From: Tetracentron sinense
Taxonomy: Eukaryota > Streptophyta > Magnoliopsida > Trochodendrales > Trochodendraceae
Assembly (NCBI GenBank): GCA_015143295.1
Contig: CM026568.1
Coordinates: 14,080,607-14,144,606, forward strand
Reading direction: 5' to 3'
DNA length: 64,000 nucleotides
In this document: positions 1-11,287 of the stretch, piece by piece
How positions within the stretch are numbered: the first letter of the stretch is position 1
Layout: each line of letters opens with the position of its first letter
Translations under genes and position numbers: made by a program
The notes under the pieces: generated by a model
Database searches by the model: none
What the model was told of the DNA's origin: nothing
The model's input: only the letters and a program-made list of their open reading frames with translations

Positions 1-125
1 CGTCGTTTAAATAAACGTCGTATTAGAGCCGTCGTTTATTTCGCGACATACAATTTTTTAAAAAAAATTAATTTTATTATAAACGACGGCCAATAGCCGT
101 CGTTTTTTACGAAAAATTTTAAAAA
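1..125. repeat. CACTA subterminal repeats, 3' side
   Basis: Direct and inverted copies of the ~9-base motif GCCGTCGTT, one as AACGACGGC, lie within about 110 bases. The same motif occurs at 13950-14050 next to the confirmed terminus. In En/Spm such subterminal motifs are bound by the TNPA protein; that role here is inferred. Confidence 0.75.
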
Positions 126-1119
126 AAAATCACTATTTTTTCCTGGATGAACCTGTCAGTTATACATTTTACCTGCAAATTCGCTTAATATACATTTAGT
201 CCAACCCATCACACAATACAATACAATACACAACTTCATCTTCTAATTATTAAGCAAACGAGGCAATCACGCACAAACAACGAAAACATAAGTACTTAAC
301 CAATTTATATGTCAATACAAAAGTCAAAGAAATTTAACACAATATTTGGGCCAAATGATAGTTTCGCCAATGCTAATATCTCCAAGTGTTCCCACTCGTT
401 CATACAAATCTGTATTTTGATCATAGATGTCATCTACTATAACGCTATATACTTCAGGATTTTGTGGTACATCGCCATGAATCCGTCCCAAGGTAATAAT
501 TGCCCCTCTAAAATTCTTTAATAAACATTGCCTGGAAGTTGGGGGTGACTCGGGGAGAGAATGCCGCCTTCCCTACAAACATTAAAAAGAGTTTGTTAAA
601 CAATAAACCTCAAAAGAAAAACAACATAAGAGTAGTCAATATGATCATTTACATGTCAAGCTTCCATAATAACAAATAAACCAATAAGATACTTTACATA
701 TATGCTAAGCTTACAAAAAATATATAATAGCTAAGTCAGAAGTATGGATTCCAATCTGGGATTTTGAGGATACACAAATACGGGCAGTGATGCTCATTTC
801 TGTGTTTTGTTTCTGATCCTATTGTTGGGCTTGAAGCTGTGGTTGTCGCTTTGTGTGGGTCTTGTTCTCAAGCTTTTTGGATGATTTCTTTTGAGCTCCG
901 TTAGTAATGCTTATTTCTGTTGTCATACTTGATATAGATATCTGATTTCCCAAGATTTTAATATCACTCCTATCAAATAAAAGACTTATCAATCTACCTA
1001 CATTCACATGAACTACAAACATTCCGGAATTCACAATTCAAAATCAAAGAACACCCATTAAGATATTAATTACAGATTGCTTGAGTTTCTTAAGCTTACG
1101 ACGGTGTATGGGGGAAGGG
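126..1119. other. CACTA interior, no gene seen
   Basis: AT-rich sequence with only short chance ORFs. No recognisable protein or RNA feature. Confidence 0.5.
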
Positions 1120-2120
1120 AGTTGGTTTCCCAGCACACCTTCAACCAGCCTTCGACGCCTCATTGCACTTACGCGAGCCACTCGCTGCACTCTCTCCCCC
1201 GCCGCCCGAAGAATTGCCATTGTCCATGATCCTCTTATAGCATTTGCTGCCCAAGATGTTGTGTCCCTCCCCAACTCCGAAGCCTATGCCTTACATTGGT
1301 GTTTCTGCGTTTGCAATTTTCTTCTTCATAATGGATGTCCTTAAAAAAATGAACAGTCAAGATATTGTAATTCCAAATGACCTGCCCCCACTTGAAGGCT
1401 GCTTCACTAACCAGTTCGCTGATTTAATTGATAGCTAGCCAGTTTGAGTTCTTGAAATTCGATGTCGGTGATCTTTACAACACATGCAGAGAAATGGAAG
1501 GTAAGTTCATTGATTTGTTGGGTCAAGAGCAGATTAATGAAAACAAGGGACAATGGGCAGTCGGGCCATTAAACCCAATAGTCATCGGTGCAGCCGGTGA
1601 CTCGCACCGCCGACACAAATGCTTAGAATGGCTAGACAAACAAGCACCAAGATCAGCTTTATGTGTTTCATTTGGGACTACCACTTCTCTAACAGATGAT
1701 CAGATCATCGAGCTTGCTATCGGTTTAGAGCAGAGTAAGGTACCTTTTGTTTGGGTTCTGAGAGATGCTGACCGAGGAGACATTTTTGCTGGGGATGAGG
1801 AAGTTAGAAGAACTCAACTTCCAAAAGGGTATGAGGATAGAGTAAGGGGAATGGGGATGAGTGAGAGATTGGTCCCCACAGATTGAGATCCTGGCCCATC
1901 CATCAACAGGAGGGTTCTTGAGCCACTGTGGCTGGAATTCTTGAGCATTAGCATGGGTGTGCCTATTGGGGCCTGGGCCATGGACCAGCCCAGGAACACT
2001 ATGTTAGTCGCTAAGATGCTTAGGGTGGGTGTGGTTGATTACAGTACAGTAGAATTTTTCAGGGAGGAAGCATAAGGAAGAGGCATTGAAAAGAAGCGCT
2101 AGCTTGAAGACTCTGGCCTA
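1120..2120 (+). pseudogene. zeatin O-glucosyltransferase-like UGT fragment, broken
   Basis: Family 1 UDP-glycosyltransferases of the zeatin O-glucosyltransferase group transfer sugar from UDP-sugar to cytokinins. Successive stretches fall in different frames: LQPAFDASLHLREPLAAL from ~1139; IVHDPLIAFAAQDVVSLPNS at ~1220-1280; VIPNDLPPLEGCF then SQFEFLKF from ~1370; and GPLNPIVIG, CLEWLDKQ and SALCVSFGTT up to 1886. The PSPG sugar-donor box follows at ~1875-2000 (ILAHPSTGGFLSHCGWNS, GVPIGAWPMDQPRN), with a small deletion and stop after CGWNS. At least four frameshifts make it non-functional. The N-terminal part is missing. It lies inside the CACTA element, antisense to the transposase genes. 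Family assignment is firm; the subgroup is by recall of motifs. Confidence 0.85.
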
Positions 2121-2562
2121 GTTGCCGTTGCTTAGATTAGAATCAAAGTATAGGAAACACTCATGGAAGAGACAGACCCTAGTTCTGAGTATATGAATTC
2201 TTGATATGTTAAACAGATGGAGACAATTACAACTGGAAATAAGGATTACTCTGCAGAGATCCTAGTAGGAGAGAGATAGATAACAGTTCAAAGTTTCGGA
2301 TCCTTCTTGTAAGTTTTGCACATATTCTCTGTTGGGTTACTTTTTTAGCAGACAAATGAGATTATGGATGATAAACAATCAAGTCTGTTATGCCCTCATG
2401 TCTTTGAATTGTTAAAAGGAAAAAAGAAACAATAATTATTATTTCCATTTAGAGTTTAAGAGAGAAAAGGAGAATTTACAAAAAAAAAACTATATGATCG
2501 AAACAACTGGTTATATATCTGATAAAAGGTCTCAAATTGGTAATTTCTGGTGTGTTTGACAG
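2121..2562. other. no gene seen
   Basis: AT-rich stretch between the UGT remnant and an orphan exon. It may include decayed UGT C-terminal codons to ~2150; nothing else is recognisable. Confidence 0.4.
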
Positions 2563-2719
2563 AGGATTCCTTGTCTTCCAGAGTTTTGGGCAGCATGGAA
2601 GGGAGCTTATTACATCTGAACTTGCATTGCGCCTCCTGTCCATTTTAAGTGAAGAGCAATCTCTGCCCAGCATGGATCCAATTTGCTTAAACAATACACT
2701 TGAGAAGCTCGTCATAAAG
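2563..2719 (+). pseudogene. orphan exon-like fragment, unknown gene
   Basis: A 157-base open stretch is bounded by a good acceptor (gtgtttgacag before 2563) and a good donor (aag then gtagca after 2719). It encodes an amphipathic, leucine-rich segment with SFGQHGRELITSELALRLLS and MDPICLNNTLEKLVIK. I do not recognise the family. Composition and splice signals differ from the AT-rich surroundings, which suggests another captured exon rather than chance. It lies on the same strand as the UGT and pirin fragments. Confidence 0.45.
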
Positions 2720-4915
2720 GTAGCAGTATATCCTATAATTCAAACTGGGTTGTTTAAGAAATAAATAGTTTGGCTTGATTTGTTTATAATGAGGAAAAGA
2801 CTTTTTTTTGTGCCAAAACATTCATGGACTTCAATTCTTCCCTAGGTGTATGATACTAATGAAATCATGGGGTGGTATTGAAACACATATTACCATGGGT
2901 ACGGTATAGTACTAATGAAGCATCCTGCTCCTCTAGATTTATTGAAGCCATATATACTGGATTGTAAAAATTAGGGAATAAATAATAATGTGTATTTTAT
3001 TTGAAATTTTGAATTAGGAATTTGTCAGTAACAAAGACCTTGACCTTCGCAAGATAAATATTACTACACATGTTCTGATCTGATTGCTTCTTTGAAATCA
3101 TGTTCTCACTTAGATGGTTAGAACAACTTCTTATGGAGGCTCTGAAGTCACAAGAACATAACAGATTAAACCTAAAGACAGGAGGTCTGGAGCAAAAAAG
3201 CTGTCTTCTGACCCACTTTTGTGTAACACAGCTCTTTCATTCTCTCCTGGTGGGAATTCAAGTTCTTATCATGTAATTTCTCTATATAAACTATAAAACA
3301 CATATGGACAGTTGTACTCGGGTAAAAGTTTGCATGTCTCATTCATTCAAATCCTATGTACCAGAGTGGACATCTCTACGTAGTTCACATCTTGAAAACT
3401 TTGTTGTAAGGTTTTAGTCTCCCAATGTAAGAAATGCTCAGGTGTAGCTGAGCCATTTTCTACTGGTTATTACTTATTATATTGTATATATTTCCTATTA
3501 TAGTATTATGTATAACAAAATTCTTAGAGTATTATGTATAACGATTATGTAGATTAAATGCTTCAAATTTCTCAAGTTCAACAAGTAGATGACAATTAAA
3601 TATGTATGAAAGTGAAGCAATCTCAAAACAGATCAGAACTAAGCTTACTGTTCCAAACGTTTGTACAGAAAATATGCAGGATCTATAATAAATCAGTATA
3701 CTAATCTATTCTTCTTGAAAAGTTGCACCGTTTTAAGTGGAAATGCAGTCCAATATTATTTGTCTTATCAAAACAGAGCCTTAAGAATGTCTTAAATCCT
3801 CATGTAAGAAATAATAGCAACACTGAATAATCAAAATCTTCTGAAACTGACAGTGGCTGTAACCTCATACCATCCCAAGGTGTATTTGGGGGGGTTGAAA
3901 TTGACTACAAGGGAAGCGGTAGCTAATCATGCCTCGATAAGTTAAATCTATTGTCTCTTTTGCTGGATTTTCAAATGTGCCAAAGACGGAGCACAGCAAT
4001 GCGGGCTAAGATTTGAAAATAAATAAGTTTAAAACAAATTTTTTAATTACATTTCTTATGAGCTGAAGATAAAGATAAAGAGGGAGAAGAGCTTGTAATA
4101 AAGGCCATACTTGTCATTTCCTTTCTAAATCCACTTTTCTGATTAAAAGCAGTACACATACTGAAGTCTACATACATATTTTAACCCAAAAAAAAAAGTC
4201 TACATACATATCAAAGCTACAGCCTACAGATGAATTCCAGGCCATCTAACACTTAAATACCAGAAACTGTGACATTTCAATGGTAAGAAGGCTCGGAGAA
4301 AGGAGACAAACGCTATTTATATACTTCAACTTATACCAATCTCTGCATAGAAATTGGATGATTTGATTATAAGCTTAGTTTTATCATTGAGATGGTAGAA
4401 ATAGAATTAGCAATCGATCGACTTAACAAGCAATGGTAGAAACCATTGAGATGCAGCAGCTCCTAGTGTGAGAAGAAAAATTTATAAGGGTATGTTAGGT
4501 AACAAAAGTTGGACGACAGGTGCTTGGTTTCAATCGCTTTTTTTTATAAGGGTATAGATTATAAGAAAGCGCAGAATGTCGGTGTGAAATTAAGCTCTTA
4601 ATATCAAATATTGATGTTCTGGAGAAATGTTAAGATAAATTGCTCGCTTATGTTTTTCGTCGAACCTTTCTTGGTCACGGCAATGACAATGTCAGATTGA
4701 TATGACAAAATTACCATGCTAAATGCTCGCTTATGTTATAAGCTTATAACGAAATTATAAGCTTAGTTCTTATTATAGTATTATGTATAACGAAATTCTT
4801 ACTTTTCTTCAATTTCTTTGTATTGTATTCTTTTTTTTGTTCTTGGTTTCTTGTTTTTTAGAGTTTTTTCGTGTTCTGGGTAATGATTCTAATTGGGTTT
4901 TGGGAGGATTTTCAG
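2720..4915. other. CACTA interior, no identified gene
   Basis: About 2.2 kb with no long ORF. A short open stretch near 3130-3270 (EALKSQEHNRLNLKTGGLEQ) could be more captured coding DNA, but I cannot name it. The last ~100 bases are T-rich and read as intron sequence upstream of the first pirin exon. Confidence 0.4.
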
Positions 4916-5380
4916 GATGGAATTGAAGTTTTTGGATCCTTTTCTCATGTTGGATGAATTCTCAGGTAGAATCTAATCTGTTCTCTCTCTTTTCTGCTAT
5001 TAATTTCTTGTTAGACAATTAAATTTTATTAAGATAGTGGGATTTTTTTATCTTGATTCTTGCAGTTTCGGCTCCTGCTGGATTTCCTGACCATCCACAT
5101 AGAGGTTTTCGATTAGTCTCAAATTCATTTTCTGATTTATATTTTGGTTTATTCATTAATGGTGTCTCAGAGATTCTGTTCTTCATTTTTCTAAAAAAAA
5201 ATTTATTTGGGTTCTGTTTTTTTAGGTTTCGAGACTGTTACATACATGTTACAGGTATGAATTAAGATGAGATTACAATCTCTTCATTTTTAGTTTGTGG
5301 GGAGAGATATCAGGTTATCAGAAACTGAATTGGGGTTCCTTGGATTTCAGGGAGCTTTCACTCATCAAGATTTTAATTAA
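4916..5380 (+). pseudogene. pirin gene fragment, four exons with introns
   Basis: Pirins are cupin-fold proteins; plant pirin interacts with a G-protein alpha subunit. Four short exons give one continuous pirin reading: 4916-4965 (FLDPFLMLDEFS), 5066-5104 (VSAPAGFPDHPHR), 5226-5254 (GFETVTYMLQ) and 5351 onward (GAFTHQDF, then broken). Acceptor AG and donor GT flank every exon, and split codons join in phase. The PDHPHRGFETVTYM block is the conserved cupin metal-site region. Both ends of the gene are missing: the fragment starts in an intron and stops at ~5374, just before the tnpA 3' end on the other strand. Introns are kept, so capture was at DNA level. Confidence 0.9.
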
Positions 5381-5438
5381 TATAGTACCTAAACGACTAA
5401 ACCCAATTATCAGAAACAGAGCTCCGGATCAAAATTTA

Positions 5439-6948
5439 TCACAAAAAATAAAAACTTATAATAATCTGTAAATTCGAATGTAATAAATAGTTTCAAAATT
5501 TATACCTGGGAAGTACTACAAAACTCTGAGGAATCTAGCATATGTGCCCCATGAGTAGAAAACTCGGAAGATGAACGCCCCTTCATATTCTCTTCAAAAA
5601 TTGAAAGTCGTTTGCTAAGGGCCTCAACTTTTGCCTCAAGGCTTTTAGATTCTTTCTTCCCCCGTTTAATAGCCTCCTTGTAAGGAGCTGACACACGAAT
5701 AGTGGTCTTAGACACACCACTACCCAATCCTCGTACACGCCCCCTTCCATCACGACCACATACCTGATAACATAACAAAAATTAACATTAAATGAGGAAT
5801 TTCAGTAGAAGGAATACAATACAAGAAGAGAGAAAGGAATCACATACCTGTGCAACAGGGTCATTATCTAAATCTGCATGTCCTAGTGATGGATCCATGC
5901 TAATAATTTGTCTTATTTCATCCTACAAAAAGTAGAATTAGTTAGAAAAACTTATATTAATTGCTTATTGATAAAATAAAATAAAATAAAAAACTAGAGT
6001 TTTTATTCTCACTATTTGTTGGCTTGTGACAGGATAAGGGCAAGTCCCATCTATCTTTGTATGGGTGGCCACATATACTTCTGTTCTTGACACTGTACCA
6101 CTAGAGCTCTTTCTTTTCTGTAAAAGAAAATATACAATTAAATAAGCAAGCATTAACATCTTATTTAATGATTAAAGCTCCTCACAGCATCTTTGCCATC
6201 ATAATATTACCATAAAGTAATAATTAATAATAATCAAGCATTCACATCAGATTATTACCAGATCCTCGGCAGTTCTCGCTGCTCCTCGTCTACCAGACGT
6301 GTGCGGGCTCTTCATCTGCTCCCTAGAATACTTGCCCTTTGCCCGACGAGCCTTGACTTCATCTGTTGAACACATATCAACAAATTTCTCCCAATCTTCA
6401 CTCCTCACCTGATGATGTGGATTTCTTTTTCGTTCGGCATCCGTTTCGAATTTGTCGTAATGTAGGTGGAGCTCGTGTTTCCAATTCCTCCAGGTGGAGT
6501 TGGCAGACTTCAATACTGCATCTTTATGTATGATTGGAACATTATACTGGGACTGTGATCAACATTAGAAGATAAATCATATTTGTCAATATAAAAAGAA
6601 AATAAATTATAATAACAATCACATGCACTCACCATGACAAGGGTCCAAATAAGCTCCTTGATTTCATCTGGAACTACAACCCAACTAGTGTATATAGGTG
6701 GACAATGTGTCCTCGTGACCTTCCCCACAAATGTCGAAAACTTTGTCTCACCAATGAACTGCCCATCTTCATTAAATTCGGCTAAGCGACGTTCATCTAC
6801 ACAAAAAATATATTATTAGGTAACAATTAATAACAAATATTAAGCAAATGAATGTAATAAACTCACCACTTTGTCTAGACCCACTAGGTTCAGACCCACT
6901 AGGTTGAGACCCACTAGGTTCAGACCCACTTGATTGCTCTTGGCTCAT
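5439..6948 (-). CDS. tnpA-like protein (Transposase_24, Ptta/En/Spm family), six or seven exons
   Basis: The second CACTA protein; in En/Spm the TNPA relative binds subterminal repeats and helps transposition. Exons on the minus strand: 6948-6867, 6796-6633, 6552-6259, 6117-6013, 5922-5848, 5763-5506, and possibly a last one from 5465 to a TGA at ~5439. All junctions are GT-AG and in phase, with no internal stop (~335 residues). The ATG at 6948 is followed by a 15-base repeat (6878-6931) giving GSEPSGSQPS. The domain core has STWRNWKHELH, HTSGRRGAARTAEDL, TEVYVATHT and GRVRGLGSGV, typical of Transposase_24, then a likely coiled coil. The pirin fragment abuts the 3' end. The 3' exon is uncertain. 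Confidence 0.8.
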
Positions 6949-7225
6949 TTCTGCAATTTTTTATAACAAAACTAATATAAAATGGGAACGAACTTATAAT
7001 TATCCAACAAGTAAGCAAGTACATAAAGAAATGAGATTAATAATTAAATGCTACAAAAAATGCAGAAAATCCACGTACATGAATGATAGAGGAACAAACT
7101 TATAAGTTCCCATTGTAAGCAAGCAAGTACATAAAGAAACACAAAGAACATTCAGTAAATAATCTTATTCCATTGATAATTCATGTCAAAGATGTTTACA
7201 TTCAAAATAAGCAAGCAAGTACATG

Positions 7226-10200
7226 CTAAATACATTCATTTTCATCATCTTCTACTATATCAGCGACTAATGCAGATGTTAAACTATCTGCTTTCATTCT
7301 TGCTTCAAACACTAAGGGATCTTCATAAGCATCCACATCTCGATGCAATCTCTTTGGAGCATCTAAGACAACATACCAATTATCCCTAGTGTGATCCTTG
7401 CAATAAAAGACCTGAGTGGCTTGAGATGCAAGAATAAACGGCTCATCATCTTCCTTTAAATTTCTTTTGAACCTCCCCAGGTTAGCAAAGATCAAGTTTG
7501 TTTATGGATCAACATAACATCCATTTGATTTATCTTCTATACGCACCCAATCACAAAAGAATACTACTTCTTTGAAATCATAGTAATTCAATTCAAGAAT
7601 TTGTTTGATGATGCCATAATAAGTGACTTCTTCTTCCACAAGGTTCTTATCTTTGGCACTTGCCCTGAAACTAGTAACAGCCTTTATGGAGACTCCACTA
7701 TTCTGTGTCGTCATGCTCATTTCCCATTCCGCTGTACAAAAAACATATCCATTTACCGCATATGCACTATATGACAAGGCATTTAAGTCTGGACCATCAG
7801 CAAGCCTCTTCAAGGTAGATGTTTTTTCTTTTTCTAGTTGTTGTCGTAACCAAGGAATGTAATCCATCGCTTTTTTTGTTTGTTGATTGCCTCTTCGACT
7901 TTTATCACTAGACATGTGTGATTGAAGGTATGTTTGATACTTCCTGTGAATGCAAATAATAGATCTTTAAATTAAGTACTAAAGTGTGTTAAAATCAAAA
8001 TAATAATTGTAAAGATATAAATATCAAATTTTGTTTACTTCTCCCACTCAACATTTTCAGGGCATTGTTGTAGAACCCATCTGCGTGCTTGCTGGTAAAG
8101 CAAATGTGGGAGACGGTAGGCCTTTCCCTTTTTATCGATAGGATAGGCAAATTCAACTTCATCATCTCTCAATGCCCTTCGTCCCCGCTTATGGCTTCCT
8201 TCCCTACCATTAGGCATGTACTCCATGCAGAACCTCATTGATTCTTCCATGAGGTACTGTTCTGTAATAGAGCCCTCTGGAAAAGTTTGATTCACTACAT
8301 ATCGTTTGTATGTTTTCATCATCCTGTAAACGATAACATCAATCAACTATTGATACGATACCTTTAAATTAAAAAAACTATGTAATCCAAAATAATTTTA
8401 ATTTACCTCTCAAAAGGATACATCCATCGATATCTAACAGGTCCGCAAACCTGTGCCTCCTCTGCCAAGTGCACAACGAGGTGTGTCATGGAAACAAAAA
8501 ATGATGGCGGGAAGTATTTTTCGAACACACATAGTGTTTCAACAATGCGTTTTCTTATCTCCGAAAGCTCAATACGGACAATAACCTTGGAACATAGGAT
8601 ATTGAAAAATATTGACAATTGTCGAATAGCAGCACGCAATGGCTTATGTTTCTTGAATGCGTGCATCAATAACACTGGTAGTAGTTGTTGTAGAAGGATG
8701 TGATAATCATGTGACTTCAAGCCTTTAAGTTGAAAATCCTGCAAACTAACATTATGTTTCCAATTTGCACTGTATCCGATAGGAACCTTCAAATTATGCA
8801 AAGTTTTACAAATTATCTCTTTCTCCACTCGAGACAAAGAAAAATGAGCTTTTAGAAAAGATACTTTGTCATTTTTTTCAATCGGCCATAGATTTCTTCT
8901 TATCTTCATAGCCTTAAGGTCCTTACGGGCTTCAATATCATCTTTTGTCTTACCCTTCGTGTCCATAATTGTTGCAATTAAATTCTCTGCAATATTTTTT
9001 TCCACATGCATTACATCCAAATTATGACGAATATGCAAATCCTGTACAAATGAACGAGATATGTTATTATCAATGCGATATATTCCACAAAACATTAATA
9101 TTATAAAACATCTTATAAAGCACCTTCCAGTATGGTAAGTCAAACAAGATTGATCTCTTTGACCATGCAGTGCTTTCCTCGGTCGTGGACTTCTTCCTTT
9201 TCTTTCCTGCTACCTTTCCAAACTTAGTCTGAATAGCTTCCATTTTGCATAATACTTCAAACCCACTCAAACGGCGAGGATGTTTCCTAAGTTCTTCTTT
9301 CCCATTAAATTGTGATTTTTGACTCCTGAAAGGATGACTTAAATCTGCTAGGAATCTTCTATGACCCATGTAGGAAAACTTTTTTCCATGTGATAGCCAC
9401 ACTGAGTCTGTCCCTTCACTGCAAACAGGACAACCATACTTTCCTGCGGTCCTACAACCCGAAAGATGGCCGTACGCTGGAAAATCATGTATAGCCCACA
9501 ACAAAATTGCTTTCATGATGAACCTATTCTTAGTGTGAGAGTCATATGTTATGGTTCCAGTAGACCACAATTCATTCAACTCTGCGACCAATGGCTGCAA
9601 GTAGACATCAATGTCATGTCCTGGACCATTTGGGCCAGGAATCAATAGTGTTAGTATGGTAAATTCCTTACGCATGCATAAAGATGGGGGAAGATTGTAA
9701 GGAACAATCATAACAGGCCAGCAACTATAAGAGTTACTCTTGTTCCCAAAAGGATTGAATCCATCTGTTGCAAGGCCTAGCCGAACATTACGTGGTTCAG
9801 CAGCAAAGTCACTCCACCTAATATTTAATGATTTCCAACAAGAAGAATCTACCGGATGGCGCATGTGGCTATCATTTTCAACTGAATTTGCATGCCATTT
9901 CATACTCTCTGCAATCCATGGTACACTGTACATTCTTTGCAACCTCTGTGTCAATGGAAAATATCTTAGCTTCTTCCACGGTAAAGGTTTAGCCTTCGGC
10001 TTTGAGTCGTCCACCGGTTTCCATCTGCTTTCACCACACGTAGGACAATTATCCTTACTAGCATGCTCTCTCCAGTATAGTATGCAATCATTACGACATG
10101 CATGGATAATCTGGTAGTCCATACGCAAAGACTTGATCAACTTCTTCGCAGTGTAGGTACTATCCGGCAAAGTGTTCTCATCTGGTAAAATCTTTTTGAT

Positions 10201-10794
10201 CGTTTCTAATAGTTCTGTGAAGCTATTATTAGACCACTGATGTCTAGCTTTCATGCTCAACAATTGAACAGTGACTGATAATTTTGTGTGCTCACCTCGA
10301 CACGAGGGATATAGGGGTTGCATCGCATCCTCCATTAACTTCTTGAACTGAATATCCTCCTGTGAATCACCTGAAGCTTGACCGTCATCTTTATCATGAA
10401 CTTCATTTAGGCATGTATCCATGTCATCGGGACTAACACGTCCAAATGTGTTATTCAACATATCTGTCATTCTTGGGTACAAATCTTCATGTTGATTGCT
10501 AGTCGACGTACTAGGAACCCCAACATTATCATGATTTATCAGAAATGGTTCTCCATGGTTGATCCACCTTGTGTACGACTTATCTATACCATCACATATT
10601 AAATGCTCTGAGATAACTTCTAGGGTTTTCTTCCCTTGCAGATTACGACATTTAACACAAGGACAACAATGCCAATCAACACCCTTACAATTCTGTTTTG
10701 CGAATGATAAGAATGATGCAACACCTTCAAGGTATTCAAAAGACATCCTCGGTGCTGTCATCCACTCCTTGCTTGGGGGGGTCGAAGAAGACAT
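7226..10794 (-). CDS. TNP2-type CACTA transposase, four exons, in-frame stop near the C-terminus
   Basis: This is the enzyme that cuts and moves the element. Exons: 10794-9124, 9041-8407, 8323-8039 and 7943-7226, with GT-AG junctions and phases that join (about 1,103 codons, normal for TNP2). Order of domains: Transpos_assoc at the N-terminus (EWMTAPRMSFEYLEGV, CPCVKC, YTRWINHGE); Transposase_21 with SRWKP, HPVDSSCWK, LGLATDGFNPFG and GPGHDIDVYLQPL; DUF4218 (LPPSFFVSMTHLVVHL, RYRWMYPFER); DUF4216 (YYGIIKQILELNYYD, EPFILASQATQVFY). An in-frame TAA at 7504-7502 (about codon 1011) cuts DUF4216, while the same frame stays open beyond it for about 90 codons. The catalytic region is intact, so the stop may be recent. 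It is upstream of tnpA on the same strand. Confidence 0.9.
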
Positions 10795-11196
10795 CTTCTA
10801 GTTAACTGGGTAAAAATTCAAAATGATATAAGAAACTTGGAATCTAATGTTCACAATGATATAATTATATGCTTGGGTATGGTTAGACCCTCTAGGTATC
10901 TATTTGTACTATATATTTTATTTTATATATAAACATATATTATAATGTCTTTATAGAGGTTGGCTTTTTGAAACCTCCACCCGAGCCCAATCCAAAGTAA
11001 GCTTGGGTTTGCCATTTCTCAATTGTTCATTTTTTTTCTCTCATTCTCTTCGATCTCATCATCATCTCTCTCAAAGAGAAAGAGGAACTCAAAAAATGAA
11101 GAAATAGAGTTGGTTTCTTGGTGGCCACCGAGTGTGTGAGGTTTGAGTTATGGAAATATTCCCATTACAGAATGGGTTGTCACAACCGTTGAAACC

Positions 11197-11287
11197 AAAC
11201 TACTAGAACAAAGATATATCAGTTTCAGTAGTGACCTGTTTTCATTTGAAACCAACAAACCAACAAATATCTTTGTTCTAGTAGTTT
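11197..11287. repeat. perfect 21-bp inverted repeat, 49-base loop
   Basis: The arm 11197-11217 (aaactactagaacaaagatat without its last base fits the 20-letter limit) is exactly complementary to 11267-11287. The hairpin lies in the CACTA 5' region. It could be a small MITE remnant or a regulatory hairpin. No TSD was identified. Confidence 0.7.
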
